DNA of 46,732 nucleotides from contig JACUTW010000010.1 in the NCBI GenBank assembly GCA_014859605.1, forward strand, positions 1 to 46,732, written 5' to 3'. The stretch is from Desulfuromonadales bacterium (lineage in GTDB: Bacteria > Desulfobacterota > Desulfuromonadia > Desulfuromonadales > UBA2197). Made by a program: the position numbers and the translations under genes. Positions within the stretch are counted from its first letter, which is position 1; every line of letters begins with the position of its first letter. This document shows positions 39,192 to 46,732 of this stretch, piece after piece. The notes beneath the pieces were generated by a model. The model was not told where the DNA came from. It worked only from the letters and a program-made list of their open reading frames with translations, and did no database searches.

Positions 39192-39985
39192 CGACTGGCC
39201 GCTATCGCCGCGGTAATGCTACCCTTCGCCAAGTTGCCGACCGCAGGAGTCAGCGCGAAAATAATTTTTTTCTCGCGATCATCGGCTTCTCCCTGCTCAG
39301 CCACATCATCGTTGCCGCCTTCTTCCTTTACACCCCCTCCACCACCAGCAAGCGCCGCCCGCCGACGCTCTACGTCGACCTGGTCATGGCCCCGCCGGTG
39401 GTCAACCCGCAACGCGGCAGCGCCGGGGCGACCGTCAAGACCGCCACCCCGACGGCAACCATTCCACAACTGACCGTAACTCCTACCAGGACAGCGAAGG
39501 CGCCGGTGGTCGTTAAAGGAAAAGAGGCGAAAAAAACCGCCGTGGTGAAGGATGATGTCGACATTGCGGCGGACATTGCTAAAATGAAACAACGCAAAGC
39601 GGCTCAGGACGAACAAAGGGAGATACAGGCCGCCATTGCCGCCATGAAGCAAAAGACAACGGCGACTCCGCCAGCAGCGGCAGCTGTCGGGAGTGCGAGC
39701 GGAACCGGTGACGAAGCCGGGAGCGCCAACGACGACTGGCTACAAAGAGCGGTCAAGGATAAGTGGACCTGGCCGGACCGGAAAAAGAAAGATCTGAGCG
39801 CAGAGGTCGAAGTCGAATTCGATGCTACGGGGAAGCTGAGTAATTACCGTTTTATCCGCCATTCAACGGATGCACGTTTTGACGATTCGCTGAAAAGAGC
39901 TCTTCTCGCCCTAGAACCACTGCCGTCACTCCGTAAATACAAAGCCACGTTCCTCTTTAACCTCGATGACCTGCAAGGGCAATAA
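39188..39985 (+). CDS. tolA: TolA-like envelope protein
   Basis: Links the inner-membrane TolQR motor to TolB-Pal. A 265-residue protein starting at GTG 39188, with one N-terminal membrane helix (FLAIIGFSLLSHIIVAAFFLY), a long Ala/Thr/Lys-rich stalk, and a C-terminal TonB/TolA-type domain (WTWPDRKKKDLSAEVEVEFD to LPSLRKYKATFLFNLDDL). It is shorter than the 421-residue E. coli TolA. The start codon overlaps the tolR stop by 4 nt. The identity depends on operon position as much as on sequence. Confidence 0.87.
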   Translation: MTTGRYRRGNATLRQVADRRSQRENNFFLAIIGFSLLSHIIVAAFFLYTPSTTSKRRPPTLYVDLVMAPPVVNPQRGSAGATVKTATPTATIPQLTVTPTRTAKAPVVVKGKEAKKTAVVKDDVDIAADIAKMKQRKAAQDEQREIQAAIAAMKQKTTATPPAAAAVGSASGTGDEAGSANDDWLQRAVKDKWTWPDRKKKDLSAEVEVEFDATGKLSNYRFIRHSTDARFDDSLKRALLALEPLPSLRKYKATFLFNLDDLQGQ

Positions 39986-39989
39986 CCCT

Positions 39990-41285
39990 ATGAAACGAAT
40001 CACCGGCCTCCTCTTCACTCTCATTTTATTGGGCAGCCCCCTCACCCCCGCGACCGCCGCTATCGTCATCAGCGGACCGGGGCAACAAACGATCCCCCTT
40101 GCCATCGCTCCCTCTCTGCCCCAGCCAGGGACGACAGCCACGGCCATTGGCAGCGCTTTCGGCGAAACGCTGCACAACGATCTGCTGATGAGCGGCATCT
40201 TCACCCTCGCCGATCCCCGCTCCTTCCTGAGTGACGCGACCAGACCGGGATTGTCGAGCGCCGACGTCGATTTCGCGCAGTGGCGGATTCTGGCGGTCGA
40301 CGCATTGGTCAAGAGTTCCTACAGCCTCAGCGGCAATGAACTGGTCTTTGATGCTCGCCTTTATGACGTCCCTTCCGGAAGCCTCCTGGATGGCCGCCGC
40401 TATCGCGGCAAGCCCGGCGACGAACGACAGATGGCGCACGCCTTTGCTGATCAGATCCTCAAGGTCCTCGGCGGCGACGAGGGGGCTTTTGCCGGACGGA
40501 TCCTCTTTGTCGGCAAGAAGGGGGGCGAAAAAGAGCTGTACATGATGGAGACCGACGGGCGCAATCTCCTCCCCCTCACCGCCCATCGCTCGCTGGTCCT
40601 CAATCCGGATATCTCCCCCACCAGTCGCGAGGTCGTCTTTACCTCTTATCGCACCGGACGGCCGGAACTTTACCGCAAAGAGATCTACAGCGGCAGCGAG
40701 GTCAAGCTCTCCAGCCGCAAAGGGGTCAATATCGGCGCCCGCTTCCATCCTGACGGCAAATCGCTCGTCGCCTCCCTCTCCTTTGAAGGCAACTCCGAAC
40801 TTTACCTGCTCGGCAGCGACGGCAGCATTCGCAAACGCTTGACCAACAACTGGGGGATCGACATCGATCCGACCTGGTCGCCGGACGGCAACCAGATCGT
40901 CTTCACCTCCGATCGCCTCGGCTCGCCGCAGCTCTTTATTCTCGATCTGAACAGCGGCGCCACCCGACGGTTGGCTTATAACGGCAAATACGACACCTCC
41001 CCGGCCTGGAGCCCGGATGGCGAAGAGATCGCCTTTGCCCGTCTCGAAGAAGGCCGCTTCGAGATTTATACCATCCGCCCTGACGGCAGTAACGAACGCC
41101 GTCTGACCACCGCCGGCGGCAACAAGGAACACCCGCGCTGGAGTCCGGATGGGCGCTTCCTGCTTTACTCCTCGGACAGCGGCGGCAAGGGAATCTGGGC
41201 AATGCGCGCCGACGGCAGCGCCCCGCGCCGAATCTCGCCGCCGGGGCTGGAGGCCGCCCATGCCGTCTGGAGCAAGCGCTGGTAA
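39990..41285 (+). CDS. tolB: TolB
   Basis: Periplasmic beta-propeller that binds Pal and other partners of the Tol-Pal machine. A 431-residue protein with a Sec signal peptide (KRITGLLFTLILLGSPLTPA), an N-terminal TolB domain, then propeller blades marked by repeated WSPDG or FHPDG (FHPDGKS, WSPDGNQ, WSPDGEE, WSPDGRF). The ATG at 39990 follows AAGGGC at about 10 nt. It lies 4 nt after tolA and 81 nt before pal. Confidence 0.96.
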   Translation: MKRITGLLFTLILLGSPLTPATAAIVISGPGQQTIPLAIAPSLPQPGTTATAIGSAFGETLHNDLLMSGIFTLADPRSFLSDATRPGLSSADVDFAQWRILAVDALVKSSYSLSGNELVFDARLYDVPSGSLLDGRRYRGKPGDERQMAHAFADQILKVLGGDEGAFAGRILFVGKKGGEKELYMMETDGRNLLPLTAHRSLVLNPDISPTSREVVFTSYRTGRPELYRKEIYSGSEVKLSSRKGVNIGARFHPDGKSLVASLSFEGNSELYLLGSDGSIRKRLTNNWGIDIDPTWSPDGNQIVFTSDRLGSPQLFILDLNSGATRRLAYNGKYDTSPAWSPDGEEIAFARLEEGRFEIYTIRPDGSNERRLTTAGGNKEHPRWSPDGRFLLYSSDSGGKGIWAMRADGSAPRRISPPGLEAAHAVWSKRW

Positions 41286-41366
41286 GGTGATTTTTTTTCA
41301 TTCACCTGTTATAGTCCCACAGCTTCTCCCCTTACTCACCCCAACTGCAGAAGAAAGGAACCTGTC

Positions 41367-41939
41367 ATGCCCCGTTTACTCTTGACCCTGATAATGGCTT
41401 CTTCCCTGTCCATGACCTTTGGCTGTGCCATGAAAGCTGCAACCAGCTCGACCAGCGATCCCTCTTTGCAACAAAGCACTTCCAGTACGGCGGCGAGCGA
41501 CCCGCTGCGCGGCGAGCAGGGCCAGATCCGCGAAGAGACGATCATGGCGGCGCCGCAATCAACGGTGCGGTCGGAAACATGGACCTCACAAGAGAAACCC
41601 TTTTTGGCCGGCTTGCAGATCGTGCCCTTTTCTTATGACCAACACCTGCTCAGTGATGAAGCAAGGGAGATCATCGCCGCCAATGCCGCGATTCTCAAAG
41701 GGGCGGGCAAGGTGCGATTTCAACTCGCCGGCCATTGCGACGAGCGCGGTTCAGACCAATACAACATCGCCCTCGGCGAACGGCGGGCTGAAGCTGTCCA
41801 GGCTTATCTCCTCCAGCTCGGCATCGATGCCGGCCGCATGGAGACGGTCTCCTATGGCGAAGAGAAGCCCCTCGATCCCGGCTATGGTGAGAGCGCCTGG
41901 ATGAAGAACCGTCGCGTCGAATTTGTTCTCCTCCCTTAA
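41367..41939 (+). CDS. pal: Pal, peptidoglycan-associated lipoprotein
   Basis: Outer-membrane lipoprotein that binds peptidoglycan and TolB. A 190-residue protein with a lipoprotein signal whose cysteine is in SMTFGC; this lipobox is non-canonical (Thr at -3). The C-terminal OmpA-like domain has the peptidoglycan motif HCDERGSDQYNIALGERRAE. It follows tolB directly and precedes cpoB by 21 nt. Confidence 0.95.
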   Translation: MPRLLLTLIMASSLSMTFGCAMKAATSSTSDPSLQQSTSSTAASDPLRGEQGQIREETIMAAPQSTVRSETWTSQEKPFLAGLQIVPFSYDQHLLSDEAREIIAANAAILKGAGKVRFQLAGHCDERGSDQYNIALGERRAEAVQAYLLQLGIDAGRMETVSYGEEKPLDPGYGESAWMKNRRVEFVLLP

Positions 41940-41960
41940 CCGTAGAATCACAGGATGACG

Positions 41961-42773
41961 ATGAAGAACAAAGCGTTAATAACGGCGATAGGAACCATCG
42001 CACTACTGGCTGGCGGCTGCGTGCCGATGGAGCGGGAGTTGCGCGTCGATCAGGATATCCTTTCCCTGAAGAGTCGCCTTAACTCTCTGGAGCAGGGGGT
42101 AGACCGCCAGGGACAAAATCGCGAATCGATCGAACGCCAGGTCGAGGGCATGGCCCGGCGCCAGGCCGATTTACAGGCCAGTCAGGATGCCCTGCGGGTC
42201 GAACTGCAAACAGTGCGCGGTCTCATTGACGATGCCACGGCCCGCCGGCGTGAAGAGCAGGAGAACTTGCTCTTGACGCAAAAGGATGCAGGGCTGCGCC
42301 TCGGCAATATGGACGGTCGCCTGCTGAAAGTGGAAAAAGATCTTCTTGAGCTCCGCACTCTCCAGTCGGCCAAAGTTACGGAACCGGCTGTAGCCGCAGA
42401 AAACCTTTACGAACAGGGCCGGGATCTCATCCTCAACAAAGGGGATGGCAGCAAGGGGCGGGCAACGCTTGAGGAATTTATCAAAGCCCGGCCGCAGAGC
42501 GAACTCGTCCCCAATGCTTATTACTGGATCGGCGAGTCTTACTATTCGGAAAAGAACTTTGAAAATGCCATCGTCCAGTTTCAGGATGTCATTGAAAAAT
42601 ATCCGGCTCACTCCAAGGCGAGTGCCTCCCTTTACAAGCAGGCGTTGGCGTTTGAGTCCCTGGGCGAAGGTAGAAAAGCAACGGCCCTGCTGAAAAAGCT
42701 GATCGACACTTATCCCGCCTCTGATGAAGCGAAGAAAGCCAAAGAACGCGCCGGGGGAAAGCCCAAGAGCTGA
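41961..42773 (+). CDS. cpoB: CpoB (YbgF) periplasmic coordinator of the Tol-Pal machine
   Basis: A 270-residue lipoprotein (LLAGGC signal) with an N-terminal coiled coil (residues about 35-140) and C-terminal TPR repeats (NLYEQGRDLIL; NAYYWIGESYYSEKNFENAI; YKQALAFESLGEGRKAT). CpoB coordinates peptidoglycan synthesis with Tol-Pal constriction. E. coli CpoB is soluble, so the lipobox is a difference, shared by some other bacteria. I start at the second ATG (41961), which has AGGA 5 nt upstream; the ATG at 41955 is possible. It ends the tol-pal operon. Confidence 0.9.
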   Translation: MKNKALITAIGTIALLAGGCVPMERELRVDQDILSLKSRLNSLEQGVDRQGQNRESIERQVEGMARRQADLQASQDALRVELQTVRGLIDDATARRREEQENLLLTQKDAGLRLGNMDGRLLKVEKDLLELRTLQSAKVTEPAVAAENLYEQGRDLILNKGDGSKGRATLEEFIKARPQSELVPNAYYWIGESYYSEKNFENAIVQFQDVIEKYPAHSKASASLYKQALAFESLGEGRKATALLKKLIDTYPASDEAKKAKERAGGKPKS

Positions 42774-42821
42774 TGATCGACTTAAACCCCGGATGAGCAT
42801 TTCCAGGAATATACACTTGCC

Positions 42822-43055
42822 ATGGCGTCGCCTACTTCGCAAGAAATCGCAGTCCTCTTCCTTGCTCTGGGGCTGCTCCTTGCCACGGCCCGCCTCTTTA
42901 CTGAGATAGCCAAATGCTTCAATCAACCGATGGACCTCGGCGAGATCCTCGCCGGGGTCTTTTGGGGACCGACGATCGTCGGCATCCTCGCCCCGCACTT
43001 CTCCATCTATCTCCCTATGCCAACCTACCAAGAAGCAGTGTGCTGTCTCTGGTAA
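42822..43055 (+). pseudogene. Truncated cation:proton antiporter remnant
   Basis: A 77-residue frame. Its first 60 residues (LLLATARLFTEIAKCFNQPM; LGEILAGVFWGPTIVGILAP) match the first two helices of CPA-type cation:proton antiporters, which run to several hundred residues. It then turns into a non-family tail (YQEAVCCLW) and stops. It looks like the 5' end of a decayed or deleted antiporter gene; no continuation was found in the following 300 nt. Confidence 0.6.
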
Positions 43056-43112
43056 CGACAGAACTCGTCTCTCCATTAAACATGCTGCAGGAGAACGCCA
43101 GAGAGAGAACTG

Positions 43113-43325
43113 ATGAAAAATCTTCTTGAATATCAAATCCTCATCCCGTTAGTATTGCTCCTTGGCTTTGCCCCGTTTTATCCTCTGCCGCATATCGTCG
43201 AGAAGATGAAAATGCTCATGGCCGGGACGCTTAAAAAGCCTATCGATATCTTTGACCTGTTCTGGCATGCATGGCCATTTGTGCTGCTGGCTTACCGGAT
43301 CATCCAGGACCTGCGCGCGAAATAG
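43113..43325 (+). CDS. Small two-helix membrane protein
   Basis: A 70-residue protein with two membrane helices (YQILIPLVLLLGFAPFYPL and FDLFWHAWPFVLLAYRII) separated by a basic loop with the sequence MLMAGTLKKPIDIFDLFWHA. Short proteins of this look are conserved in related bacteria but I know no function. The ribosome-binding site is moderate (GAGAGA). It is followed after 27 nt by the CDF-like gene. Confidence 0.65.
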   Translation: MKNLLEYQILIPLVLLLGFAPFYPLPHIVEKMKMLMAGTLKKPIDIFDLFWHAWPFVLLAYRIIQDLRAK

Positions 43326-43352
43326 CTCACCCCTGAGAGAAAAAAAGACCTG

Positions 43353-44021
43353 ATGCAGCCACAGATCGAACCGACCCGGCAACTCGTCGCCCTGTACACC
43401 CGCGCCACCTGGTTAGCCGTCTTCACCATCATTTATAACCTCGGCGAGGGACTGCTCTCGGTCTGGCTCGGCGCCGCCGATGAAACCCTGGCCCTCTTCG
43501 GTTTCGGCGTCGACTCCTTTATCGAAGTCATCTCCGCAATCGGCGTCTGGCACATGCTGCACCGCTTCCGTGCCCATGCCGGGCAGCCGCTGGATGCCTT
43601 TGAGCAACGGGCCCTGCGCATCACCGGCAGTGCCTTTTATCTCCTCACCGTCGGCCTGATCGCCACGGCCGGAGCCAGCCTTTACCAGCAGCACCAGCCG
43701 GAGACGACCTTCTGGGGAATTGTCATCTCCCTCGGCTCGATCTCGTTCATGTGGTATCTGATTAGGCAGAAGACCAAGGTCGGACTGGCCCTGTCATCGC
43801 CGGCGATTTTAGCTGACGCAGCTTGCTCCAAGGCCTGCCTGTATCTCTCGCTCGTTCTCCTCCTGTCCAGTCTCGGCTATGAACTGACCGGCATCGGCAG
43901 CCTCGATGCCATCGGTGCGCTACTGATCGCCTGGCTGGCCTGGCGGGAAGGGCGGGAAGCTTTTGCCAAAGCCCGCGGACTGGCGTGCAGCTGCAACTGC
44001 AGCGGTCGATGTAAAGGTTAA
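43353..44021 (+). CDS. CDF-like cation transporter with Cys-rich tail
   Basis: A 222-residue protein with about six membrane helices in the cation-diffusion-facilitator pattern (IIYNLGEGLLSVWLGAADET; FGVDSFIEVISAIGVWHML; ADAACSKACLYLSLVLLLS). The paired aspartate/glutamate metal positions are partly altered, with Glu-Gly in helix 2 and Asp-Ser in the next. There is a C-terminal CSCNCSGRCKG motif that could bind a soft metal. It lacks the usual cytoplasmic C-terminal domain. The metal is not known. The ribosome-binding site is weak. It lies upstream of the B12-controlled cobalt transporter but is separated from it by a promoter. Confidence 0.7.
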   Translation: MQPQIEPTRQLVALYTRATWLAVFTIIYNLGEGLLSVWLGAADETLALFGFGVDSFIEVISAIGVWHMLHRFRAHAGQPLDAFEQRALRITGSAFYLLTVGLIATAGASLYQQHQPETTFWGIVISLGSISFMWYLIRQKTKVGLALSSPAILADAACSKACLYLSLVLLLSSLGYELTGIGSLDAIGALLIAWLAWREGREAFAKARGLACSCNCSGRCKG

Positions 44022-44035
44022 ACGCCGCATCACCC

Positions 44036-44065
44036 TTGACAGCCAAGGTGCACGATTGCTATAAA
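44036..44065 (+). promoter_or_regulatory. Promoter of the cbiMNQO transcript
   Basis: TTGACA at 44036-44041, an 18-nt spacer, and TATAAA at 44060-44065, immediately upstream of the cobalamin riboswitch. Confidence 0.75.
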
Positions 44066-44081
44066 GCTTCACACAATCAAA

Positions 44082-44241
44082 CGAATGGACGCGTGGAAGA
44101 GGAGTGCAAGACTCCCGCTGCCCCGCAGCCGTAATGGGAACGAAAGCCCGCCCGGACGCTCAACTTCGGGAATCACCACTGGGACAACTCCTGGGAAGGT
44201 GGGCAAGTAGGTCGCCCAGAGCCGGAATACCGCCCCATTCG
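44082..44241 (+). ncRNA. Cobalamin (B12) riboswitch
   Basis: The outer stem CGAATGG (44082-44088) pairs with CCATTCG (44235-44241). Inside are the conserved GCTGCCCCGCAGCCGTAA, CACTGGGACAACTCCTGGGAAGG, GGGCAAGTAGG and the B12-box region CGCCCAGAGCCGGAATACC. The 120 nt downstream contain GGGAGG-rich sequence and a TCTCCGGGAGGG just before the cbiM start, so B12 may block translation by hiding the ribosome-binding site; no T-tract terminator was seen. Confidence 0.95.
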
Positions 44242-44364
44242 CATACTTCGCGGGAGGTCTCCATCCATGCCACAGCTGCCCCTTTTCTTTGCTCTATCTC
44301 CCCCGACATCGTCCTTGACCGACACCACTCCTGAGCACGCTCCTTTCTCCGGGAGGGACTAACG

Positions 44365-45045
44365 ATGCATATCATGGAAGGGTTCCTGCCGGCGACGCAC
44401 GCTGTCACCTGGGGCGCGGTCGCTGTTGTCTGCGTCGGCGTCGGCTTGCGCTCGATCAACAAAGCCGTCAAAAAACAGCCTGAACTCAAGATGCTCATCG
44501 GTGTCGCGGCCGCTTTCACCTTTATCCTCTCGGCCCTGAAGCTCCCTTCCCTCACCGGCAGCTCTTCGCATCCGACCGGCACCGGCCTCGGCGCCATCCT
44601 CTTCGGACCGTTGGCGATGGCACCAATCGCGGCGATTGTCCTCCTCTTTCAGGCCATCCTCCTCGCGCACGGCGGATTAACCACCCTCGGCGCCAATATC
44701 TTCTCGCTGGGCGTGGTCGGGCCGCTGGTCGGTTACGGCACCTATCGTCTCGGCAAAAAGCTGGCCCTCCCCCTCAGTTTGACGGTCTTTGCTGCCGCCA
44801 GCCTCGCCGATCTGGCGACCTACGGCACCACTGCCCTGCAGCTGGCCCTGGCCTTTCCCGATCCCCTGGGCGGCATCAGCGCCTCTCTGTTCAAATTTCT
44901 CGGCGTCTTTGCTGTCACCCAGATCCCCCTGGCGCTTGGCGAAGGTTTTCTCACTGTCCTCATCTTCAACTTCATGCAGAAGTACAGCGGCGGCGAACTT
45001 GCGCAACTCGGTTTTCATCTCACCCGCAGCGAGGGCCGGTTATGA
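44365..45045 (+). CDS. cbiM: CbiM, cobalt ECF transporter substrate-specific component
   Basis: Membrane S-component that binds Co2+. A 226-residue protein beginning MHIMEGFLP; the N-terminal Met-His-Ile is the known metal-coordinating start of CbiM/NikM proteins. Conserved KLPSLTGSSSHPTGTGLGAI and GGLTTLGANIFSLGVVGPL follow, with about six helices. It is first in the cbiMNQO operon under the cobalamin riboswitch; GGGAGGG lies 7 nt upstream. Its TGA overlaps the cbiN ATG. Confidence 0.96.
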   Translation: MHIMEGFLPATHAVTWGAVAVVCVGVGLRSINKAVKKQPELKMLIGVAAAFTFILSALKLPSLTGSSSHPTGTGLGAILFGPLAMAPIAAIVLLFQAILLAHGGLTTLGANIFSLGVVGPLVGYGTYRLGKKLALPLSLTVFAAASLADLATYGTTALQLALAFPDPLGGISASLFKFLGVFAVTQIPLALGEGFLTVLIFNFMQKYSGGELAQLGFHLTRSEGRL

Positions 45046-45347
45046 GCGGAGCCCTGAAAAACTCACTGCTTTGGGGCACGGTCGTCCTCCTCACTTTTAT
45101 CCCGTTGCTGACGATCAAAGCCCCCGGTGGCGGGACCGATAACCAGGCACAAGGGGTCATCGAGAAGCTCGCTCCCGACTATCAGCCGTGGTTCGAGTCG
45201 CTCTTTACCCCCGACGGCGCAAGCGAAAGCCTCCTCTTTGCGCTGCAGGCGGCCCTTGGCGCCGGGGTCATCGGTTATTATGTCGGCTCTGTGCGAAAAA
45301 AGAGGGCTGCTACCCCCCCGGCCAACGTGAGGAACCGTGCGCATTGA
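45042..45347 (+). CDS. cbiN: CbiN, cobalt transporter small component
   Basis: A 101-residue protein with two helices and the family segment DNQAQGVIEKLAPDYQPWFE. It supports CbiM in cobalt uptake. It overlaps cbiM by 4 nt; cbiQ begins 11 nt before its stop. Confidence 0.93.
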   Translation: MSGALKNSLLWGTVVLLTFIPLLTIKAPGGGTDNQAQGVIEKLAPDYQPWFESLFTPDGASESLLFALQAALGAGVIGYYVGSVRKKRAATPPANVRNRAH

Positions 45348-46062
45348 TTCCTATGCGCACGGCAATCGCTGGCGACAGATTCACCCCGGCAGCAAAGGAC
45401 TGCTGGTCCTTTTTTCCCTGATTGCGGCCCTGCTCAGTCGTCACCCCGCCATCCCACTATTGATCGCTCTGATCATGAGCGGCCTGATCCTACTTGGTGC
45501 CGGCATCCCCTGGCGTGGCTACCTGCGGTTGCTGGCTCTGCCCCTCGCCTTCCTGCTCTGGAGTTGCCTGCTCTTACTTGTCACCTTTTCACCGATCGGC
45601 CTGAACCGCTCCGAACTCCCTCTGGTGCAACTGGTACTTTCCCGCTCCCTCGGAGCCCTCTGTACTCTCCTCTTTTTCGCCCTGACCACACCGCTGAGTG
45701 AAATTGCCGGGCTGCTGCGAACGATTGGCGTCCCCCGCCTCTTTGTCGAACTGATGGTCATCGCTTATCGCCAGATCTTTATCCTCCTTGATGCCTTCAG
45801 CCAGATCCGAACGGCTCAAGAGGCAAGACTCGGTTATCGCTCCTTCAAGGTTTCATGGCGCTCGGCCGCCGAACTCGCCGGTAATATTCTCATCAAGACC
45901 GTGGTGCGCGCCCGCCACAACCATCAGGCTTTGCTGGCGCGGGGCTATGATCAGGAACTGCGCTTTTTGAGTCCGCAGCGCCATCTGTCGCGCTGGCACC
46001 TTTTCGGCGCCGCTACCCTGGGGAGTTTCTTTATCCTCCTCGCCTGGCAGGTGCAGCCATGA
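45337..46062 (+). CDS. cbiQ: CbiQ, energy-coupling transmembrane component
   Basis: A 241-residue T-component with about six helices, containing PLSEIAGLLRTIGVPRLFVE, AYRQIFILLDAFSQIRTAQE and the two Ala-Arg-Gly/ARHNHQALLARGYD motifs that contact the ATPase. The GTG start has GAGGAA about 3-6 nt upstream and overlaps the cbiN 3' end. Its stop overlaps the cbiO ATG (ATGA). Confidence 0.92.
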   Translation: MRIDSYAHGNRWRQIHPGSKGLLVLFSLIAALLSRHPAIPLLIALIMSGLILLGAGIPWRGYLRLLALPLAFLLWSCLLLLVTFSPIGLNRSELPLVQLVLSRSLGALCTLLFFALTTPLSEIAGLLRTIGVPRLFVELMVIAYRQIFILLDAFSQIRTAQEARLGYRSFKVSWRSAAELAGNILIKTVVRARHNHQALLARGYDQELRFLSPQRHLSRWHLFGAATLGSFFILLAWQVQP

Positions 46063-46732
46063 GCGCGGCCATCCTTGCCCTGCAAAACGTCACCTTCACC
46101 TATCCCGGTGCCGTGACCGCCCTAAAAAATCTCTCCGTCACTTTTACCCGCGGCCAACGCACTGCCGTCATGGGGCGCAACGGCTCAGGGAAAACCTCGC
46201 TCTTTGCCCTGCTCAATGGCTTGCAGCGACCGCAAAGCGGCGAAATCCTCTTTGCCGGCAACCGTCTGCGCTACGACCAGTCCAGCCTGCTGCAACTGCG
46301 CCAAGCCGTCGGCATGGTCTTTCAGGATCCCGAACATCAGCTCTTCTCCGCCAGCCTTTACGAGGATGTCTCCTTCGGGCCGATGAATCTCGGCCTGCCG
46401 GAAGCGGAAGTCCGCCATCGCGTCGAAGGCGCCCTGAAACTCCTCGGCCTCACCGCGCTTTTAGAGCGCCCGGTGCATGACCTTTCCTACGGCCAGAAGA
46501 AGCGCGCCTGCATCGCCGGCATCCTCGCCATGCAGCCCGAAGTCATCGTTCTCGATGAACCCTTTGCCGGCCTCGATGCAATCATGACCCACGAGCTCAT
46601 TGCCACCCTCAACGACCTGGGAAGCCACGGCGTCACCCTGATCATCGCCACCCACGATGTCGACTTTGCCCGCAACTGGGCGGATGAGATTATTGTTTTG
46701 CGCGAAGGGGAGCTTTTGGAGCAAGGGATGGC
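46059..46732 (+). CDS. cbiO: CbiO, cobalt transporter ATPase (3' end outside window)
   Basis: ABC ATPase of the cobalt ECF transporter, 224 codons seen with no stop before the window ends. Walker A GRNGSGKTS at residues 39-47, Q-loop FQDPEHQLF, signature LSYGQKKR at residues 142-149, Walker B VIVLDEPFAGLD at 162-173 and the switch His in IATHD. The remaining C-terminal part is probably only a few tens of residues. It overlaps cbiQ by 4 nt. Confidence 0.95.
   Translation, partial: MSAAILALQNVTFTYPGAVTALKNLSVTFTRGQRTAVMGRNGSGKTSLFALLNGLQRPQSGEILFAGNRLRYDQSSLLQLRQAVGMVFQDPEHQLFSASLYEDVSFGPMNLGLPEAEVRHRVEGALKLLGLTALLERPVHDLSYGQKKRACIAGILAMQPEVIVLDEPFAGLDAIMTHELIATLNDLGSHGVTLIIATHDVDFARNWADEIIVLREGELLEQGM

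Overview
This is a 46.7 kb stretch of GC-rich (roughly 55-60 %) bacterial chromosome from a Gram-negative, probably a Desulfuromonadota member of the Geobacter/Desulfuromonas type. That placement is an inference. It rests on the Tol-Pal envelope system, a UbiE/menaquinone methyltransferase, paired acetate-type sodium:solute symporters with DUF485 and DUF4212 partners, a MucR/Ros zinc-finger regulator, an adjacent mtnA-glnE pair, and many families of palindromic intergenic repeats. There is no rRNA, tRNA, phage, transposase or CRISPR array. Most of it is housekeeping and core-metabolic sequence, so most 'oddities' are modest.

Layout. 0-9.8 kb: alr (minus), a large AsmA/YhdP-like envelope protein, ubiE (minus), then a plus-strand run of slyX, a B12-binding-type radical SAM protein, a lysine-2,3-aminomutase-like radical SAM protein, an exported MsrB and TrmJ. 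9.8-21 kb: a transport/signalling island with two acetate/solute:Na+ symporter modules (DUF485+ActP-like on plus; DUF4212+SSS symporter+small membrane protein on minus), an IclR regulator and two DUF294 (GlnD-like) nucleotidyltransferases flanking the transporters. 21-25.2 kb: a thiamine operon on the minus strand led by a TPP riboswitch (thiS-thiF fusion, thiS, thiG, thiH, thiE). 25.2-28.2 kb: HD phosphohydrolase, EamA transporter and UbiD-family decarboxylase. 28.3-34.8 kb: ttcA-pilZ converging on mtnA-glnE, then a MucR-type regulator. 35-38 kb: a LigB-like NAD-dependent DNA ligase with a signal peptide, and a PP-loop/NFACT-R-like protein. 38-42.8 kb: the complete tolQRAB-pal-cpoB operon. 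42.8-44 kb: a decayed antiporter fragment, a small membrane protein and a CDF-like transporter. 44-46.7 kb: a cobalamin riboswitch followed by the cobalt ECF transporter cbiMNQO; cbiO runs off the window end.

How the genes work together. The clearest regulated units are the two riboswitch operons (TPP-thi, B12-cbi). The thi operon's intrinsic terminator sits between aptamer and first gene. The symporter island looks like a carboxylate-uptake unit with nucleotidyltransferase-like and IclR control. The repeats deserve attention. At least eight palindromic elements begin 5'-GTAG or close to it (REP-like). Several sit exactly at gene ends, so that the TAG of the repeat head is the stop codon of the gene. 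The best case is the palindrome between pilZ and glnE, where both convergent genes end inside it.

I did not find a convincing wholly new system. The best candidates for new biology are the DUF294/symporter island, the secreted LigB-type ligase, the CX4CX2C radical SAM enzyme, and the way REP elements supply stop codons. Start codons were re-chosen by ribosome-binding site and family conservation, and often differ from the longest reading frame. Family names come from reading the translations; no database search was run.
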